Positions 34,301 to 42,499 of a stretch of 64,000 bases of DNA are shown here, piece by piece; within the stretch, counting starts at the first letter, position 1, and the number at the start of each line of letters is the position of its first letter. Where the stretch lies: the NCBI GenBank assembly GCA_910587365.1, contig CAJUKJ010000006.1:1-64000 (forward strand), read 5' to 3'. The DNA is from an uncultured Christensenellaceae bacterium (lineage in GTDB: Bacteria > Bacillota > Clostridia > Christensenellales > Borkfalkiaceae). A program made the position numbers and the translations under genes. The notes under the pieces were generated by a model. The model had not been told where the DNA came from and searched no databases. It saw only the letters and a program-made list of their open reading frames with translations.

Positions 34301-35032
34301 ATGGCAAAAAAAATTTATATGACAAACTTAAAAGGCGGTGCCGGTGTGACAACCTGTTGCGTTGGCTTGGGCATCGCGCTTGCTAATGCGGGCGAAAGAA
34401 CGCTTATTGTGGACGGCGACTGCGACTGCGCCTGCGCGCTTCAAATAGGCGGGTGTGCAAATATGCATGTGTACACTCTTGCAGACTACTCAAAAGGCGG
34501 GTGCCGCGCAAAGCAGACGCTTGTTTCACACCCGAAAATAAGCAACCTGTCCTTCTGCCCCTCCCTCGGACTTGAAGATGACGAAGTTGCCGAGCATGCC
34601 GTTGACGAGCTTGACGGATTGTTCGATTACATACTTTTGGACAAGATTGCAAAAAAGAAGTGCGACTCTGCAATTATAGTAACCGAACCGTTTGTTCCGT
34701 CCGTAAAGAGTGCGGACTGCTGTAAGGCAAAGCTTTCCGACGGAGGAATTAAGGACGTGGGGTTAATTGTAAACAAATTAAACGGCGGTGTGATTTTAAG
34801 CGGCGAGGTTATGACCGCGCAGGAAATTGCAGCACTTTTGCGGCTGCCGTTAAAGGCGGTTATTCCCGAAGACCTGTCTTTACCCGTGGGAAAGTGGAAA
34901 AAATCTACCGTCAAGTGCTTTAAAGTTGCCGCAGATATGATTACGGGAAAGCGCGAAGTAATTTGCAACGTCTTATCTTCTTATTTCGGCATTAACGGAT
35001 TTATTAAAAGAAAAGTGAGGGAAAAATTATGA
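34301..35032 (+). CDS. minD: Divergent MinD-type ATPase
   Basis: 243 residues, about 20 short of MinD. The deviant Walker A LKGGAGVTT is at residues 10-18. The C-terminus GINGFIKRKVREKL looks like the amphipathic membrane-targeting helix of MinD. The pairing with a MinE-like gene (ATGA overlap) supports a role in division-site placement. The region where MinD normally has the switch II motif D-x-P-A-G-I-E is replaced by LLDKIAKKKCD, so hydrolysis may be altered. Unusual Cys richness (DGDCDCACAL). ParA-like partition or a BY-kinase-like role are alternatives. Confidence 0.7.
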   Translation: MAKKIYMTNLKGGAGVTTCCVGLGIALANAGERTLIVDGDCDCACALQIGGCANMHVYTLADYSKGGCRAKQTLVSHPKISNLSFCPSLGLEDDEVAEHAVDELDGLFDYILLDKIAKKKCDSAIIVTEPFVPSVKSADCCKAKLSDGGIKDVGLIVNKLNGGVILSGEVMTAQEIAALLRLPLKAVIPEDLSLPVGKWKKSTVKCFKVAADMITGKREVICNVLSSYFGINGFIKRKVREKL

Positions 35033-35241
35033 ACGGCGTAAACAGACTTTTATCGCTTGACAGGGAAGATATGTCAGACTTCGAGCGCGAACTTTTTTTA
35101 AACGATATGAAGCGCGTGTACGACGAATACTTTGAAGTTGACAGCGACCCTTCGCTTGAAATTACCCGTGCGGAAAACGGGTTTATTATCTGCGTGCTGT
35201 TAACGGCAAGACGAATTAAAAACGTAAAAAAGCCGCAGTAA
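35029..35241 (+). CDS. minE: MinE-like protein
   Basis: 70 residues, starting inside the minD stop. The segment FLNDMKRVYDEYFEVDSDPS followed by LEITRAENGFIICVLLTARRIK resembles the C-terminal topological-specificity domain of MinE (ILxVIxKYxxIDPE...). The N-terminal membrane-contact helix of classical MinE is not recognisable. Identity rests on position, size and this weak similarity. Confidence 0.55.
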   Translation: MNGVNRLLSLDREDMSDFERELFLNDMKRVYDEYFEVDSDPSLEITRAENGFIICVLLTARRIKNVKKPQ

Positions 35242-35309
35242 GCGTTCCGCTTAACTGCGTATCTTAATTACCGCATCGCAAGACTGACTTGCTGCCCGTC
35301 AAACTTAAA

Positions 35310-35339
35310 GGCGCGCCCTTCGCAAAAGAAGGGCGCGCC
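35310..35339 (+). terminator. Terminator after the MinD/MinE-like pair
   Basis: GGCGCGCCCTTC and GAAGGGCGCGCC form a 12-bp stem with loop GCAAAA, followed by GCTTTTT on the plus strand. It lies between two convergent transcription units. Confidence 0.88.
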
Positions 35340-35344
35340 GCTTT

Positions 35345-36637
35345 TTACCTCGATTTAATTATGTCCACTGCGGCTTTCAGCTCGCCGTCGGATTTGGTGT
35401 GCTGCCATTCGGTGTAAACGGGCGTACAGCCGTCCCCAACGGTTAACCCCTTGTCGTGTATACAGGTAGTTTTATCGGGCCAGTAAATCTGCGCGGTAGT
35501 CAGCTTCAACACCTCTCCCGTCATACCGTTTTCAAACGAAGACTGCATTATCCCCTTGCCGTAGGTACGTGACGTTTTCAATTCCTGTCCGCTTTGTTCA
35601 AGCCAGTCCATATAGTCTTCGCCGTACTGTGACAGGAATACGTTTTCCCATTTGAGTGCGCCGTAGCTTATCATCGCTCCCATAAGTGCTTCCGACGCGC
35701 TTGCCGTCCCCGAGTTTGCAAGTACGTACACATTGACATCCCTTGAAACTTTATGCGCGTTACTTCTTACTTTGGAAATTTTAAACTTTTCTTCCCGTCC
35801 GTTTTTGTCGCGGGCGAGCATTGCCAAATCGTTCGTGCCATCGGAGAACGAATATGCGATATCCTGCATAAGGCTTACGTAGCCCCCGCCGTTTGAACGC
35901 AAGTCCAGAATAAGCGACTTGCAGCCGGACGCGTTAAACTTTTCAATAAGGATATCGAATTCTTTTGAAGCAGTTCCGTAGAACTGGGAAATTTTTATAT
36001 ACGCCGTGTCTTCGGGGAGATAGTCGATTGCCTCTGTAAACTCTTCATAAGCCGCAAGACCTCCGCTTGCAGAATCCTTGAATACCCACGAAGTGTTTTT
36101 CATAGCCATATAAGTATAGCTTGCCGTATATTGCGACTTTGCCGCGGTATAAACCGTACCGTCTGTAGACGTAAGGTTTAACTTTACACCGTCGGATGCC
36201 GAATTTATCAAATTTTGAAAATCGGCGGCAGACGCAAAATCCGCTTCTTCCCCGCCCTGTAAGCTTCCGCTTTTAAGCCATTCGCCTGCACGTAAACCGC
36301 ATATATATGCGGGGGAATTGCCCGAAACGGAAGAAATATATACTCCCCTGTCGGGTACGTAGGAATAGGATATGCCAAGCCCGCTTTTAGACCCTGCATT
36401 ACTTTTTAACGTAGCCGCGTACTCTTCCTTGGTATAATATGCAGAATATCTGTCAAGAAATTTATTGGCGTTACCCTTTAAATCGTTTTCGTCAAAAGCC
36501 GACGCATCTACCGGATAGTAATAATATTTTTCAATCGTTTTAACAAACCAGTCGTAAGAAGACGTACAGCCTGCAAACAGACAAACAATTAAAACCAACG
36601 CCACGGCAATAAAAGTTTTAAATAACCTATTTTTCAT
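35345..36637 (-). CDS. S41-family C-terminal processing protease, lipoprotein
   Basis: 430 residues from the ATG at 36637 (GAGGT upstream). A lipoprotein signal ends in the lipobox FAGC near residue 25. A PDZ domain follows (SGLGISYSYVPDRGVYISSV, SPAYICGLRAGEW, about residues 80-140). The peptidase part has LRSNGGGYVSLMQDIAYSF, the catalytic Ser in NSGTASASEALMGAMISYG and a Lys in TYGKGIMQSS. It probably acts outside the membrane, trimming secreted proteins. It lies 7 bases downstream of a PucR-type regulator gene, as an operon. Confidence 0.9.
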   Translation of the reverse strand: MKNRLFKTFIAVALVLIVCLFAGCTSSYDWFVKTIEKYYYYPVDASAFDENDLKGNANKFLDRYSAYYTKEEYAATLKSNAGSKSGLGISYSYVPDRGVYISSVSGNSPAYICGLRAGEWLKSGSLQGGEEADFASAADFQNLINSASDGVKLNLTSTDGTVYTAAKSQYTASYTYMAMKNTSWVFKDSASGGLAAYEEFTEAIDYLPEDTAYIKISQFYGTASKEFDILIEKFNASGCKSLILDLRSNGGGYVSLMQDIAYSFSDGTNDLAMLARDKNGREEKFKISKVRSNAHKVSRDVNVYVLANSGTASASEALMGAMISYGALKWENVFLSQYGEDYMDWLEQSGQELKTSRTYGKGIMQSSFENGMTGEVLKLTTAQIYWPDKTTCIHDKGLTVGDGCTPVYTEWQHTKSDGELKAAVDIIKSR

Positions 36638-36644
36638 TTTTACC

Positions 36645-37052
36645 TCATTTAAGCTCGTAAAGAACCCGCAATATCTCAAAAGTAACCGCCATATCGAACT
36701 TTCTTAAATCAAGCCCGGTTTCGTTGGATATTTTGTTAAGACGGTAAATAAGCGTGTTTCTGTGCATATACAAGACGCGCGCCGTTTCGGAAACGTTCAT
36801 TCCGTTTTTTAAAAAGGCGTCTACCGTGGACATCGTGTCGCCGTCCTCGAATATCCTTGCAAAATTTTTTAAATCGTAACCCGAAATAAGACGTTCCCTC
36901 TGGGCTTTTGAAAGCTGCGAAATAATGTCCGAAAGGGTTATATTTGCGGGAGGAAAAGCCGTTCGTTCAGGCATATCCCCGCCCCAATTGGATTTTTCGG
37001 CATTATTTTGCTCTGCCCTTTTCCCTTCCTTTTCATCGTATGGATTACTCAT
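36645..37052 (-). CDS. PucR-type helix-turn-helix protein
   Basis: 135 residues from the ATG at 37052, preceded by AAAGGAGAG. The N-terminal 45 residues are polar and likely disordered. The C-terminal 60 residues (MSTVDAFLKNGMNVSETARVLYMHRNTLIYRLNKISNETGLDL) are the PucR/CdaR C-terminal HTH, normally fused to sensory domains, which are missing here. It could regulate its own operon with the protease. Confidence 0.85.
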   Translation of the reverse strand: MSNPYDEKEGKRAEQNNAEKSNWGGDMPERTAFPPANITLSDIISQLSKAQRERLISGYDLKNFARIFEDGDTMSTVDAFLKNGMNVSETARVLYMHRNTLIYRLNKISNETGLDLRKFDMAVTFEILRVLYELK

Positions 37053-37073
37053 ATTTTCTCTCCTTTGTAAAGT

Positions 37074-37102
37074 ATTATAACTCTGATTACGTAAATTTGC
37101 AA
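37074..37102 (-). promoter_or_regulatory. Promoter of the HTH-protease operon
   Basis: Minus strand -35 TTGCAA (37097-37102), 17-bp spacer, -10 TATAAT (37074-37079). It lies 22 bases before the ATG. Confidence 0.7.
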
Positions 37103-37251
37103 TAGTTTGCGGCAATCCTATTGTATTTAACGTATTGCGTATAAATACCGCTTGCGGGCGTAAAATATTAAAAAAGAGTTTTTTATAAAGTCTTAATATG
37201 CTTGGCGAAAGGCAAATATTACCTGTTAAAGCAATTTTTATCAATTATTTC

Positions 37252-37280
37252 TTGACAACCCGCATAAAGTGTATTAAAAT
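37252..37280 (+). promoter_or_regulatory. Promoter of the polytopic membrane protein gene
   Basis: -35 TTGACA (37252-37257), 17-bp spacer, -10 TAAAAT (37275-37280). The leader of about 75 bases holds a small hairpin TTTCCG/CGGAAA and the CAGGAG ribosome site. The 308-bp gap from 37053 contains only this and the divergent promoter. Confidence 0.8.
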
Positions 37281-37360
37281 GATAAATGCCAATATTTCCC
37301 TAATATATAGGGGTTAATTAATAAATTTTAAGTTTCCGACGGAAAATCAGGAGAAATTCA

Positions 37361-39094
37361 ATGGAAATTTCCGAAACAAAAAAAACGGGTAAATACGTAC
37401 CCTTAATTACGTATTTAATAGCCGTTGTATGTCTGTTATTAGGTCTGTTTTTACCGCTCTTCGACGGTAAGAACATTCTTGCATTGCAGCTTCCCGGCGT
37501 ACTTAACAGTGCTTTTTCAAAAGAATTGATATCTACGGACAAAGTATTTTCGCTCCCCTTCCCTATCGATTTGTTCGGCTTAGGCAAAGTCACATTCGAT
37601 ATAATGGCTTGGGCGGTTTTGGTTTACGTAGCGGTAACCGCAATTTCGATTCTTGCACTGATACCGGTAATAATTTGCACCGTTAAAGAAAAGCCCGCCG
37701 TCGCGCGTGCGTTTGCCTACGTTATGGAAACCGCGGCCGTACTTGTGCTTTCCTTATACGTTGTGCTTGCACTCGAACTTTACGAAGCAAATATAGCTAT
37801 AAGCTACAATATGCTTATCGCTCTCGGCGGTGCGCTGCTTGCTCTTATACTGTTAAACCTTTTCCGCAAAAAGGGAACGGGCGTTTTAAAGACTTTGCTT
37901 TTCCTGCTTTCGGCGGTATGCCTTATCGCACTGTTTGATTTCGGCGTACTTATCCCCTCGCTTGCGGACAAAATAAAAGTTCCGTTCCTTGGCGCGGAAG
38001 ATAAAGGAAGCAGCGGAATAACTTTTTTACAGCTTTTATTCCAAAGCAATTATACGGAATATTTAAACCTTATTCCCGAAACGAAATTCAAGGCGGCAAG
38101 CGTCCTTTCGACAATACTGGGACTTACAATTTTAATTAATTATATTATCGACGTTATCAGCCTTTCGACGAACGCTAAAAAGCTTGGACTTAAATTCAAT
38201 ATCGTAAGGTACGGCGTGGAAGTTGCCGCGGCAGTCGCGCTTTTAATTACCGCCGCTGTATGCAAATACAAGATAGGTATAATGCTTATTATAATCGCGG
38301 TAGTTGCGGTAGTAGCACTTGCCGTAAACGTGCTTAGATTGCTTTTGACTATAAGAAGAGAAAAAGCCGAAGAGTTTGAAAAGGAATTTATCCCGCCTGT
38401 ACGCAGGCAGCCGACTATGTTTGCCCCTCCCGTTAAAAAGGAAGAGCCTCAGCCTGTAACTCCTATTAAGCCCGCGCCTGCAAGAAACGAAAACGTTATT
38501 GTTGAAAGACCGGTGCTTATGGAAAGGCTTGAACCCGTACCCACTGTAACGGACGTAGTCAACAGCCAGCCTGTGACGGAATACAAGTCGGAACCCGAAT
38601 ACAACGTACAGCCTAAACCCATTGCCCCTGCAAGACCGCCCGTACAGGATATCAAGCCCGTACAGCCTGTAAGACAAGAGCCTGAAAGATATACTCCCCC
38701 CCAGCCCGTACAGCCCGTACAGCCCGTACAACCCGTTCAAGCCGTACAACCCACACAGCCTGTACAGCCTGTACAGACAACAATCCAACCCGCAACACAA
38801 CCGATAGTACAGACTAACGACCCCTCGGTTGAAACGCGTATATACACAATTAACACGATATACGGCGGGCCTACCGACGACTTTATCAGAAAGCTTTCCA
38901 ACGATGAAAAGATTGAATTTGCAAGGACTTTCATTGAAAAGAGCAAAGGCGAAATTGGTAATATTCCCGACTACGTCATAGGCGGAAACAACAGAATGTT
39001 CTTCTCGTCGGTGTTCATTTACCTCGGCAGAATACGCGGATTGATTTCAGATAATCTTCTCAACAAAATGTATAAAGAGCTTAATATGATGTAA
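37361..39094 (+). CDS. Polytopic membrane protein with Pro/Gln/Val-rich linker and conserved C-terminal domain
   Basis: 577 residues. There are about eight or nine hydrophobic helices in the first 335 residues (first: YVPLITYLIAVVCLLLGLFL). A linker of about 150 residues rich in Pro, Val and Gln contains repeated QPV triplets around residues 445-475. The last 85 residues form a compact helical domain (GGPTDDFIRKLSNDEKIEF, GGNNRMFFSSVFIYLGRIRG). The repeated CCCGTACAG units in the DNA near 38700-38780 are a length-variable tract. I do not recognise the family. The C-terminal domain is cytoplasmic or exported depending on helix count. Confidence 0.7.
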   Translation: MEISETKKTGKYVPLITYLIAVVCLLLGLFLPLFDGKNILALQLPGVLNSAFSKELISTDKVFSLPFPIDLFGLGKVTFDIMAWAVLVYVAVTAISILALIPVIICTVKEKPAVARAFAYVMETAAVLVLSLYVVLALELYEANIAISYNMLIALGGALLALILLNLFRKKGTGVLKTLLFLLSAVCLIALFDFGVLIPSLADKIKVPFLGAEDKGSSGITFLQLLFQSNYTEYLNLIPETKFKAASVLSTILGLTILINYIIDVISLSTNAKKLGLKFNIVRYGVEVAAAVALLITAAVCKYKIGIMLIIIAVVAVVALAVNVLRLLLTIRREKAEEFEKEFIPPVRRQPTMFAPPVKKEEPQPVTPIKPAPARNENVIVERPVLMERLEPVPTVTDVVNSQPVTEYKSEPEYNVQPKPIAPARPPVQDIKPVQPVRQEPERYTPPQPVQPVQPVQPVQAVQPTQPVQPVQTTIQPATQPIVQTNDPSVETRIYTINTIYGGPTDDFIRKLSNDEKIEFARTFIEKSKGEIGNIPDYVIGGNNRMFFSSVFIYLGRIRGLISDNLLNKMYKELNMM

Positions 39095-39097
39095 AAT

Positions 39098-39130
39098 AAA
39101 AAGCTTCGGCAAGTTTGCCGAAGCTTTTTT
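39098..39130 (+). terminator. Terminator between membrane-protein gene and rsbW
   Basis: AAAAAGCTTCGGCAA and TTGCCGAAGCTTTTT form a 15-bp stem with a 2-base gap and T runs on both sides. It is bidirectional. Confidence 0.9.
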
Positions 39131-39140
39131 AATATTATTT

Positions 39141-39512
39141 TCAATGTCTTTTTATGACTACTTTTACCTGTCCGTTATCCCCGCGGACAAGCTCGCAGCA
39201 GATGCTTTTTACAATATAAAGCCCCCTGCCGCTTTCGGCAAACACGTCGGGCGCGGGACGGCTGATGTCCACGCCTTTAAGGCTTTCCGCCGAAACCGTT
39301 ATAATAATCCTGTCGCCCGTAAGAGTACCCGTGAACTCCGCCTCGTCCCCGCCGTGGCGGATAACGTTTGTTATCAGCTCGCACGAAACAAGCTTGCTTG
39401 CGAAAATATCGTCGTCGTCCGCGCCGGACAGGCGCAGAAAATCGGCAAACGATTTCAGCTCGGCATTCATATTTTTTAAGTTGTCGACCTTAAAAGTAAT
39501 CAAAGCAGACAT
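39141..39512 (-). CDS. rsbW: RsbW/SpoIIAB-type anti-sigma serine kinase
   Basis: 123 residues, GHKL fold. The N box is SCELITNVIRHGG (residues about 42-54) with the Mg-binding Asn, and the G2 box is SGRGLYIVKS. The G1 box normally reading DxGxG is replaced by a VSAESLKGVD-type segment, so ATP binding may be weaker. It should bind and inhibit the sigma factor encoded just upstream (13-base overlap) and phosphorylate the STAS protein of the same operon. Confidence 0.8.
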   Translation of the reverse strand: MSALITFKVDNLKNMNAELKSFADFLRLSGADDDDIFASKLVSCELITNVIRHGGDEAEFTGTLTGDRIIITVSAESLKGVDISRPAPDVFAESGRGLYIVKSICCELVRGDNGQVKVVIKRH

Positions 39513-40225
39513 TCCCTCAATTTTTCGACTATCTTCCTTTCCGCACGGGAAACAAACATCTGGCTTACGCCTAATATTTTACCCACCTCCGCCTGCGACT
39601 TGCCCTGTACAAAACGAAGGGACACGACCTTCTGCTCCGTGGGGTCAAGCTTTGCAATTTCCGTTTTTAACGATTCCGCGTCCTCGAAATTTTCAAAGCT
39701 GTCGGTAAGGTCGGGAATAACGTCGTAAAGATGTCCTTCCCCGTCCTCGCTGCCGACCTTTGCGTCAAGACTTACGGGGGCGCGGTATTCGAGAGCTTCC
39801 ATTATAAGCTCTTCCGAAACTCCAAGCTTTTGCGAAAGCTGTTTTACCGTGGGTTTTGTGCCGTATTCCTTGAAATACTCGTTCGTTTCGCTGCGGATTT
39901 TTGTTGCAAGCGAGTACACCCGACGCGGCGGACGTACCGCACGGGAATAGTCGCGGAAATAGTTTTTAATCATACCCGTCACGGTAGGAGTTATGTAAGT
40001 GGTAAACTGTACGCCCATATCGGGGTCGAACTTTTCCACGCCGGAAATAAGAGCTTCCGACGCGACCTGTAAAAGGTCGTCGTATTCCACCCCCCTTCCC
40101 GCAAACTTTTTGGCGAGAATTTCGGCAACGTATATATAATTTTCGACAAGCTTATTCCTTACGTTAATATCGCCCGTGCGGCGGTATTCGCGGAAAAGCA
40201 AATCCGCCTCTTTCGCGTCAATCAT
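39500..40225 (-). CDS. sigB: SigmaB/F/G-type RNA polymerase sigma factor
   Basis: 241 residues. Region 2 (NKLVENYIYVAEILAKKFAG, YDDLLQVASEALISGVEKFDP, FTTYITPTVTGMIKNYFRD), region 3 (KPTVKQLSQKLGVSEELIMEAL) and region 4 (LDPTEQKVVSLRFVQGKSQAE, LGVSQMFVSRAERKI) are all present. The RPPRRVYSL segment after region 2 favours the SigB-like branch over SigF. It lies between two anti-sigma-like genes with coupled starts, so it is a partner-switching stress-response sigma. A sporulation role cannot be excluded, as no other sigF is visible. Confidence 0.85.
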   Translation of the reverse strand: MIDAKEADLLFREYRRTGDINVRNKLVENYIYVAEILAKKFAGRGVEYDDLLQVASEALISGVEKFDPDMGVQFTTYITPTVTGMIKNYFRDYSRAVRPPRRVYSLATKIRSETNEYFKEYGTKPTVKQLSQKLGVSEELIMEALEYRAPVSLDAKVGSEDGEGHLYDVIPDLTDSFENFEDAESLKTEIAKLDPTEQKVVSLRFVQGKSQAEVGKILGVSQMFVSRAERKIVEKLRECLL

Positions 40226-40569
40226 ATTTTAAGCGTTACCTTGTCGATTATTCCTTTGTTTTTGCTGATATCGCACCCGCTGACCAGCGCGCCGATAAGC
40301 GCGAGTGAAAGCTCGTAATCCCCTTCCTCGGGCTTGCCGCCCAAACCCGAAAGGGTAGCCACAACGCCCTTATCCGTATCGAAAACAGCTTTCACGCTTT
40401 CAAACCCGCCGTTTTTTAGGATAAGCGCGCTTTCGGTAATGCAAACCTTGAAATCTTCAAGTGTATCCACGTCAACGTCCGCCGCCGAGCATACCGCACC
40501 CGCTACGAGTCTTAAAGCAGTCATATATTCGCTGTCGCACAAATTAAACTCAACCGAAAACTTTTTCAT
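40222..40569 (-). CDS. Degenerate RsbW-like (GHKL) protein
   Basis: 115 residues from the ATG at 40569 (GGAG upstream, ATGA overlap with the STAS gene). The fold pattern follows RsbW (DTLEDFKVCITESALILKNGG at the N-box position), but the N-box Asn is missing and no G1 or G2 glycine boxes are seen. It is therefore unlikely to be an ATP-dependent kinase. It may be a second, kinase-dead anti-sigma or a scaffold that tunes the switch. Confidence 0.65.
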   Translation of the reverse strand: MKKFSVEFNLCDSEYMTALRLVAGAVCSAADVDVDTLEDFKVCITESALILKNGGFESVKAVFDTDKGVVATLSGLGGKPEEGDYELSLALIGALVSGCDISKNKGIIDKVTLKI

Positions 40570-40874
40570 CGTCCTATCTCCATAATAGTATCGAGCGAAC
40601 ATATTTCAAACAGCTTCCTTATTCTGGGCTGGACGTTTTTCAAAGACACGCGGAAGCCGTCGGCTTTTAGCTCTTTGAAAAGCTTTACAAAGGTACCCAG
40701 CATAGTACTGTCGATAAAAGTAAGCGCGGTACAGTCGAACTCGATATCCTTTTTATCGTGAAGATAAGCCGCCCTTACTTCGGCATAAAAATCTTCGCTT
40801 GACGCAGAGTCTATCTCTCCGAACAATGAAAATTCAAGCTTGCTGTCTGTTGAAATAAGTTTTACCTGTTGCAT
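40566..40874 (-). CDS. rsbV: STAS-domain anti-anti-sigma factor
   Basis: 102 residues. It has the STAS fold with the phospho-acceptor loop FIDSTMLGTFVKLF (Ser/Thr near residue 56) and LFEICSLDTIMEI at the end. When unphosphorylated it should bind RsbW and free the sigma factor. It is first in the operon rsbV, rsbW-like, sigB, rsbW. SpoIIE at 55276 and other PP2C phosphatases could reactivate it. Confidence 0.88.
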   Translation of the reverse strand: MQQVKLISTDSKLEFSLFGEIDSASSEDFYAEVRAAYLHDKKDIEFDCTALTFIDSTMLGTFVKLFKELKADGFRVSLKNVQPRIRKLFEICSLDTIMEIGR

Positions 40875-41019
40875 AATAATACCTCTGGTTCACGCGCGTC
40901 TTTTTAAAGAAAATCCGCGCCGTGAGATTACTGTCGTCGTAAAACGATTAACGGAGGAAATGAATCCGCCCTTGCGTTTTTCGGCATTAATTATTTTTAA
41001 ATAATTATCTTTTATATTT

Positions 41020-41048
41020 ATTATAACCAAATTCCGACACGCTGAAAC
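41020..41048 (-). promoter_or_regulatory. Promoter region of the rsbV-sigB operon
   Basis: Two overlapping readings on the minus strand. One is a sigmaB-like promoter, GTTTCA (41043-41048), 14-bp spacer, GGTTAT (41023-41028). The other is a sigmaA -10, TATAAT (41020-41025), with a weak -35. The first would allow autoregulation. The leader of about 145 bases shows no other gene I can support. Confidence 0.55.
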
Positions 41049-41065
41049 AGCATAAAAAATACGGT

Positions 41066-41109
41066 TTGACAAGCGTTTATAATTATGGTAAAATAGATTA
41101 AATTACCAT
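41066..41109 (+). promoter_or_regulatory. gltA promoter with overlapping operator
   Basis: -35 TTGACA (41066-41071), 17-bp spacer, -10 TAAAAT (41089-41094). The inverted repeat ATGGTAA ... TTACCAT (41085-41109) covers the -10, so a repressor dimer could block initiation. Confidence 0.75.
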
Positions 41110-41125
41110 TATAAAGGAGGTGCGA

Positions 41126-42499
41126 ATGAATTTTTACGAAGCAAATGAAATTGTAAAATACACGCATAAGATTTCCGAGCTTGCAAAAATTGCAGCCGCA
41201 AACAACAACATAGAAACCGATATGTATGAGAAATACGACGTTAAACGCGGACTGCGCGACAAGAACGGCAAGGGAGTTTTATGCGGACTTACCGAAATTT
41301 CGGAAGTTACCTCCTGGGAAAATAAAGAAGGGGTGCGCACGCCCGTTCCCGGTGTGCTGTGCTACCGAGGATACAACGTTAAAGATATAGTAAGAAACTG
41401 TATAAAGGAACAGCGTTTCGGCTTTGAAGAAACGGTATACCTGCTCCTGTTCGGCAAGCTTCCCAACGAAAAAGAGCTTTGCGAGTTTTGCGAACTTTTG
41501 TCCGATTTCAGGCAAGTTCCTAAAAATTTCGTCCGTGACGTAATAATGAAGTCGCCGTCGAAAGATATGATGAATATGCTTGCAAGGTGTGTGCTTAATC
41601 TTTACAGCTACGACCCCGACCCCGACAACGTTTCGCTTACGAACGTATTAAGGCAAAGCTTGCAGCTTATCGCACAGCTTCCTATGATTTCCGCATATTC
41701 TTACAGGTCATACCGCTATTATAACACTAACGACGGCTCGCTTGTAATACATAAGCCGATAGGCGAATATTCCACAGCGCAGAACATTTTGCATATTTTA
41801 AGGAAGGACAGCTCTTTTACCGATTTGGAGGCAAAGGTGTTGGATGTATGCCTTATACTTCACGCAGACCACGGCGGCGGCAACGCTTCGACATTTACAA
41901 CCCACCTTGCCACTTCTACGGGTACGGACACATACTCCTCGATGGCGGCTTCACTCGGTTCTTTAAAGGGTCCAAAGCACGGCGGCGCGAACATCAAGGT
42001 TATGCACATGTTTGAAAACATTAAGGAAAACGTTAAAAACTTTTCTGAAAAGAACGTTTACGACTACGTGCGCAAAATTTTGAACAAGAAAGCTTTTGAC
42101 CGAACGGGACTTGTTTACGGCATAGGACACGCCGTTTACTCTGTTTCCGACCCGAGGGCGGAGGTTCTGAAAATTTATGCGGGCAAGCTTGCAGCCGAAA
42201 AGGGACGCGAAGAGGAATTTAACCTTTACAATACCGTTGCAAAAGCTGCATCCGAGCTTTTATGCGAACAGAAAAATTTATCAAAACCCGTAACTCCCAA
42301 TGTGGACTTTTACTCGGGCTTCGTATACTCTATGCTAAATCTCCCCGACGCGCTTTATACTCCGCTGTTCGCCGTTGCGAGAATTGCGGGTTGGAGCGCG
42401 CACCGTATGGAAGAATTGGTTTGCGGGGGAAAAATTATAAGACCCGCTTACGAGTGCGTTATTGACAGACGCGATTACGTACCCATTTCTAAAAGGTAA
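41126..42499 (+). CDS. gltA: Citrate synthase
   Basis: 457 residues, the longer clostridial type. It condenses acetyl-CoA and oxaloacetate to citrate for glutamate synthesis. Active-site segments are HADHGGGNASTFTTHLA (catalytic His), GPKHGGANIKV and GIGHAVYSVSDPRAEVL (His and Arg). The start at 41126 is set by AAAGGAGGTG. The promoter carries a palindromic operator, suggesting metabolic repression. Its 3' end overlaps the convergent rluA-type gene by 11 bases. Confidence 0.93.
   Translation: MNFYEANEIVKYTHKISELAKIAAANNNIETDMYEKYDVKRGLRDKNGKGVLCGLTEISEVTSWENKEGVRTPVPGVLCYRGYNVKDIVRNCIKEQRFGFEETVYLLLFGKLPNEKELCEFCELLSDFRQVPKNFVRDVIMKSPSKDMMNMLARCVLNLYSYDPDPDNVSLTNVLRQSLQLIAQLPMISAYSYRSYRYYNTNDGSLVIHKPIGEYSTAQNILHILRKDSSFTDLEAKVLDVCLILHADHGGGNASTFTTHLATSTGTDTYSSMAASLGSLKGPKHGGANIKVMHMFENIKENVKNFSEKNVYDYVRKILNKKAFDRTGLVYGIGHAVYSVSDPRAEVLKIYAGKLAAEKGREEEFNLYNTVAKAASELLCEQKNLSKPVTPNVDFYSGFVYSMLNLPDALYTPLFAVARIAGWSAHRMEELVCGGKIIRPAYECVIDRRDYVPISKR

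Noticed and set aside
38243..38800. 185-residue minus-strand frame rich in Tyr, Gly and Leu
   Set aside because: It is the antisense of the Pro/Val/Gln-rich linker; its composition is a by-product of the CCCGTACAG repeats.
39500..40874. Forespore spoIIA operon (spoIIAA-spoIIAB-sigF)
   Set aside because: The gene order (sigma before the intact kinase, extra degenerate kinase) and the RPPRR segment of the sigma fit a SigB-type switch better, though SigF cannot be fully excluded.
40890..41072. 60-residue frame between rsbV and gltA
   Set aside because: It lies across the sigB-operon promoter and leader, has no ribosome site and no recognisable pattern.
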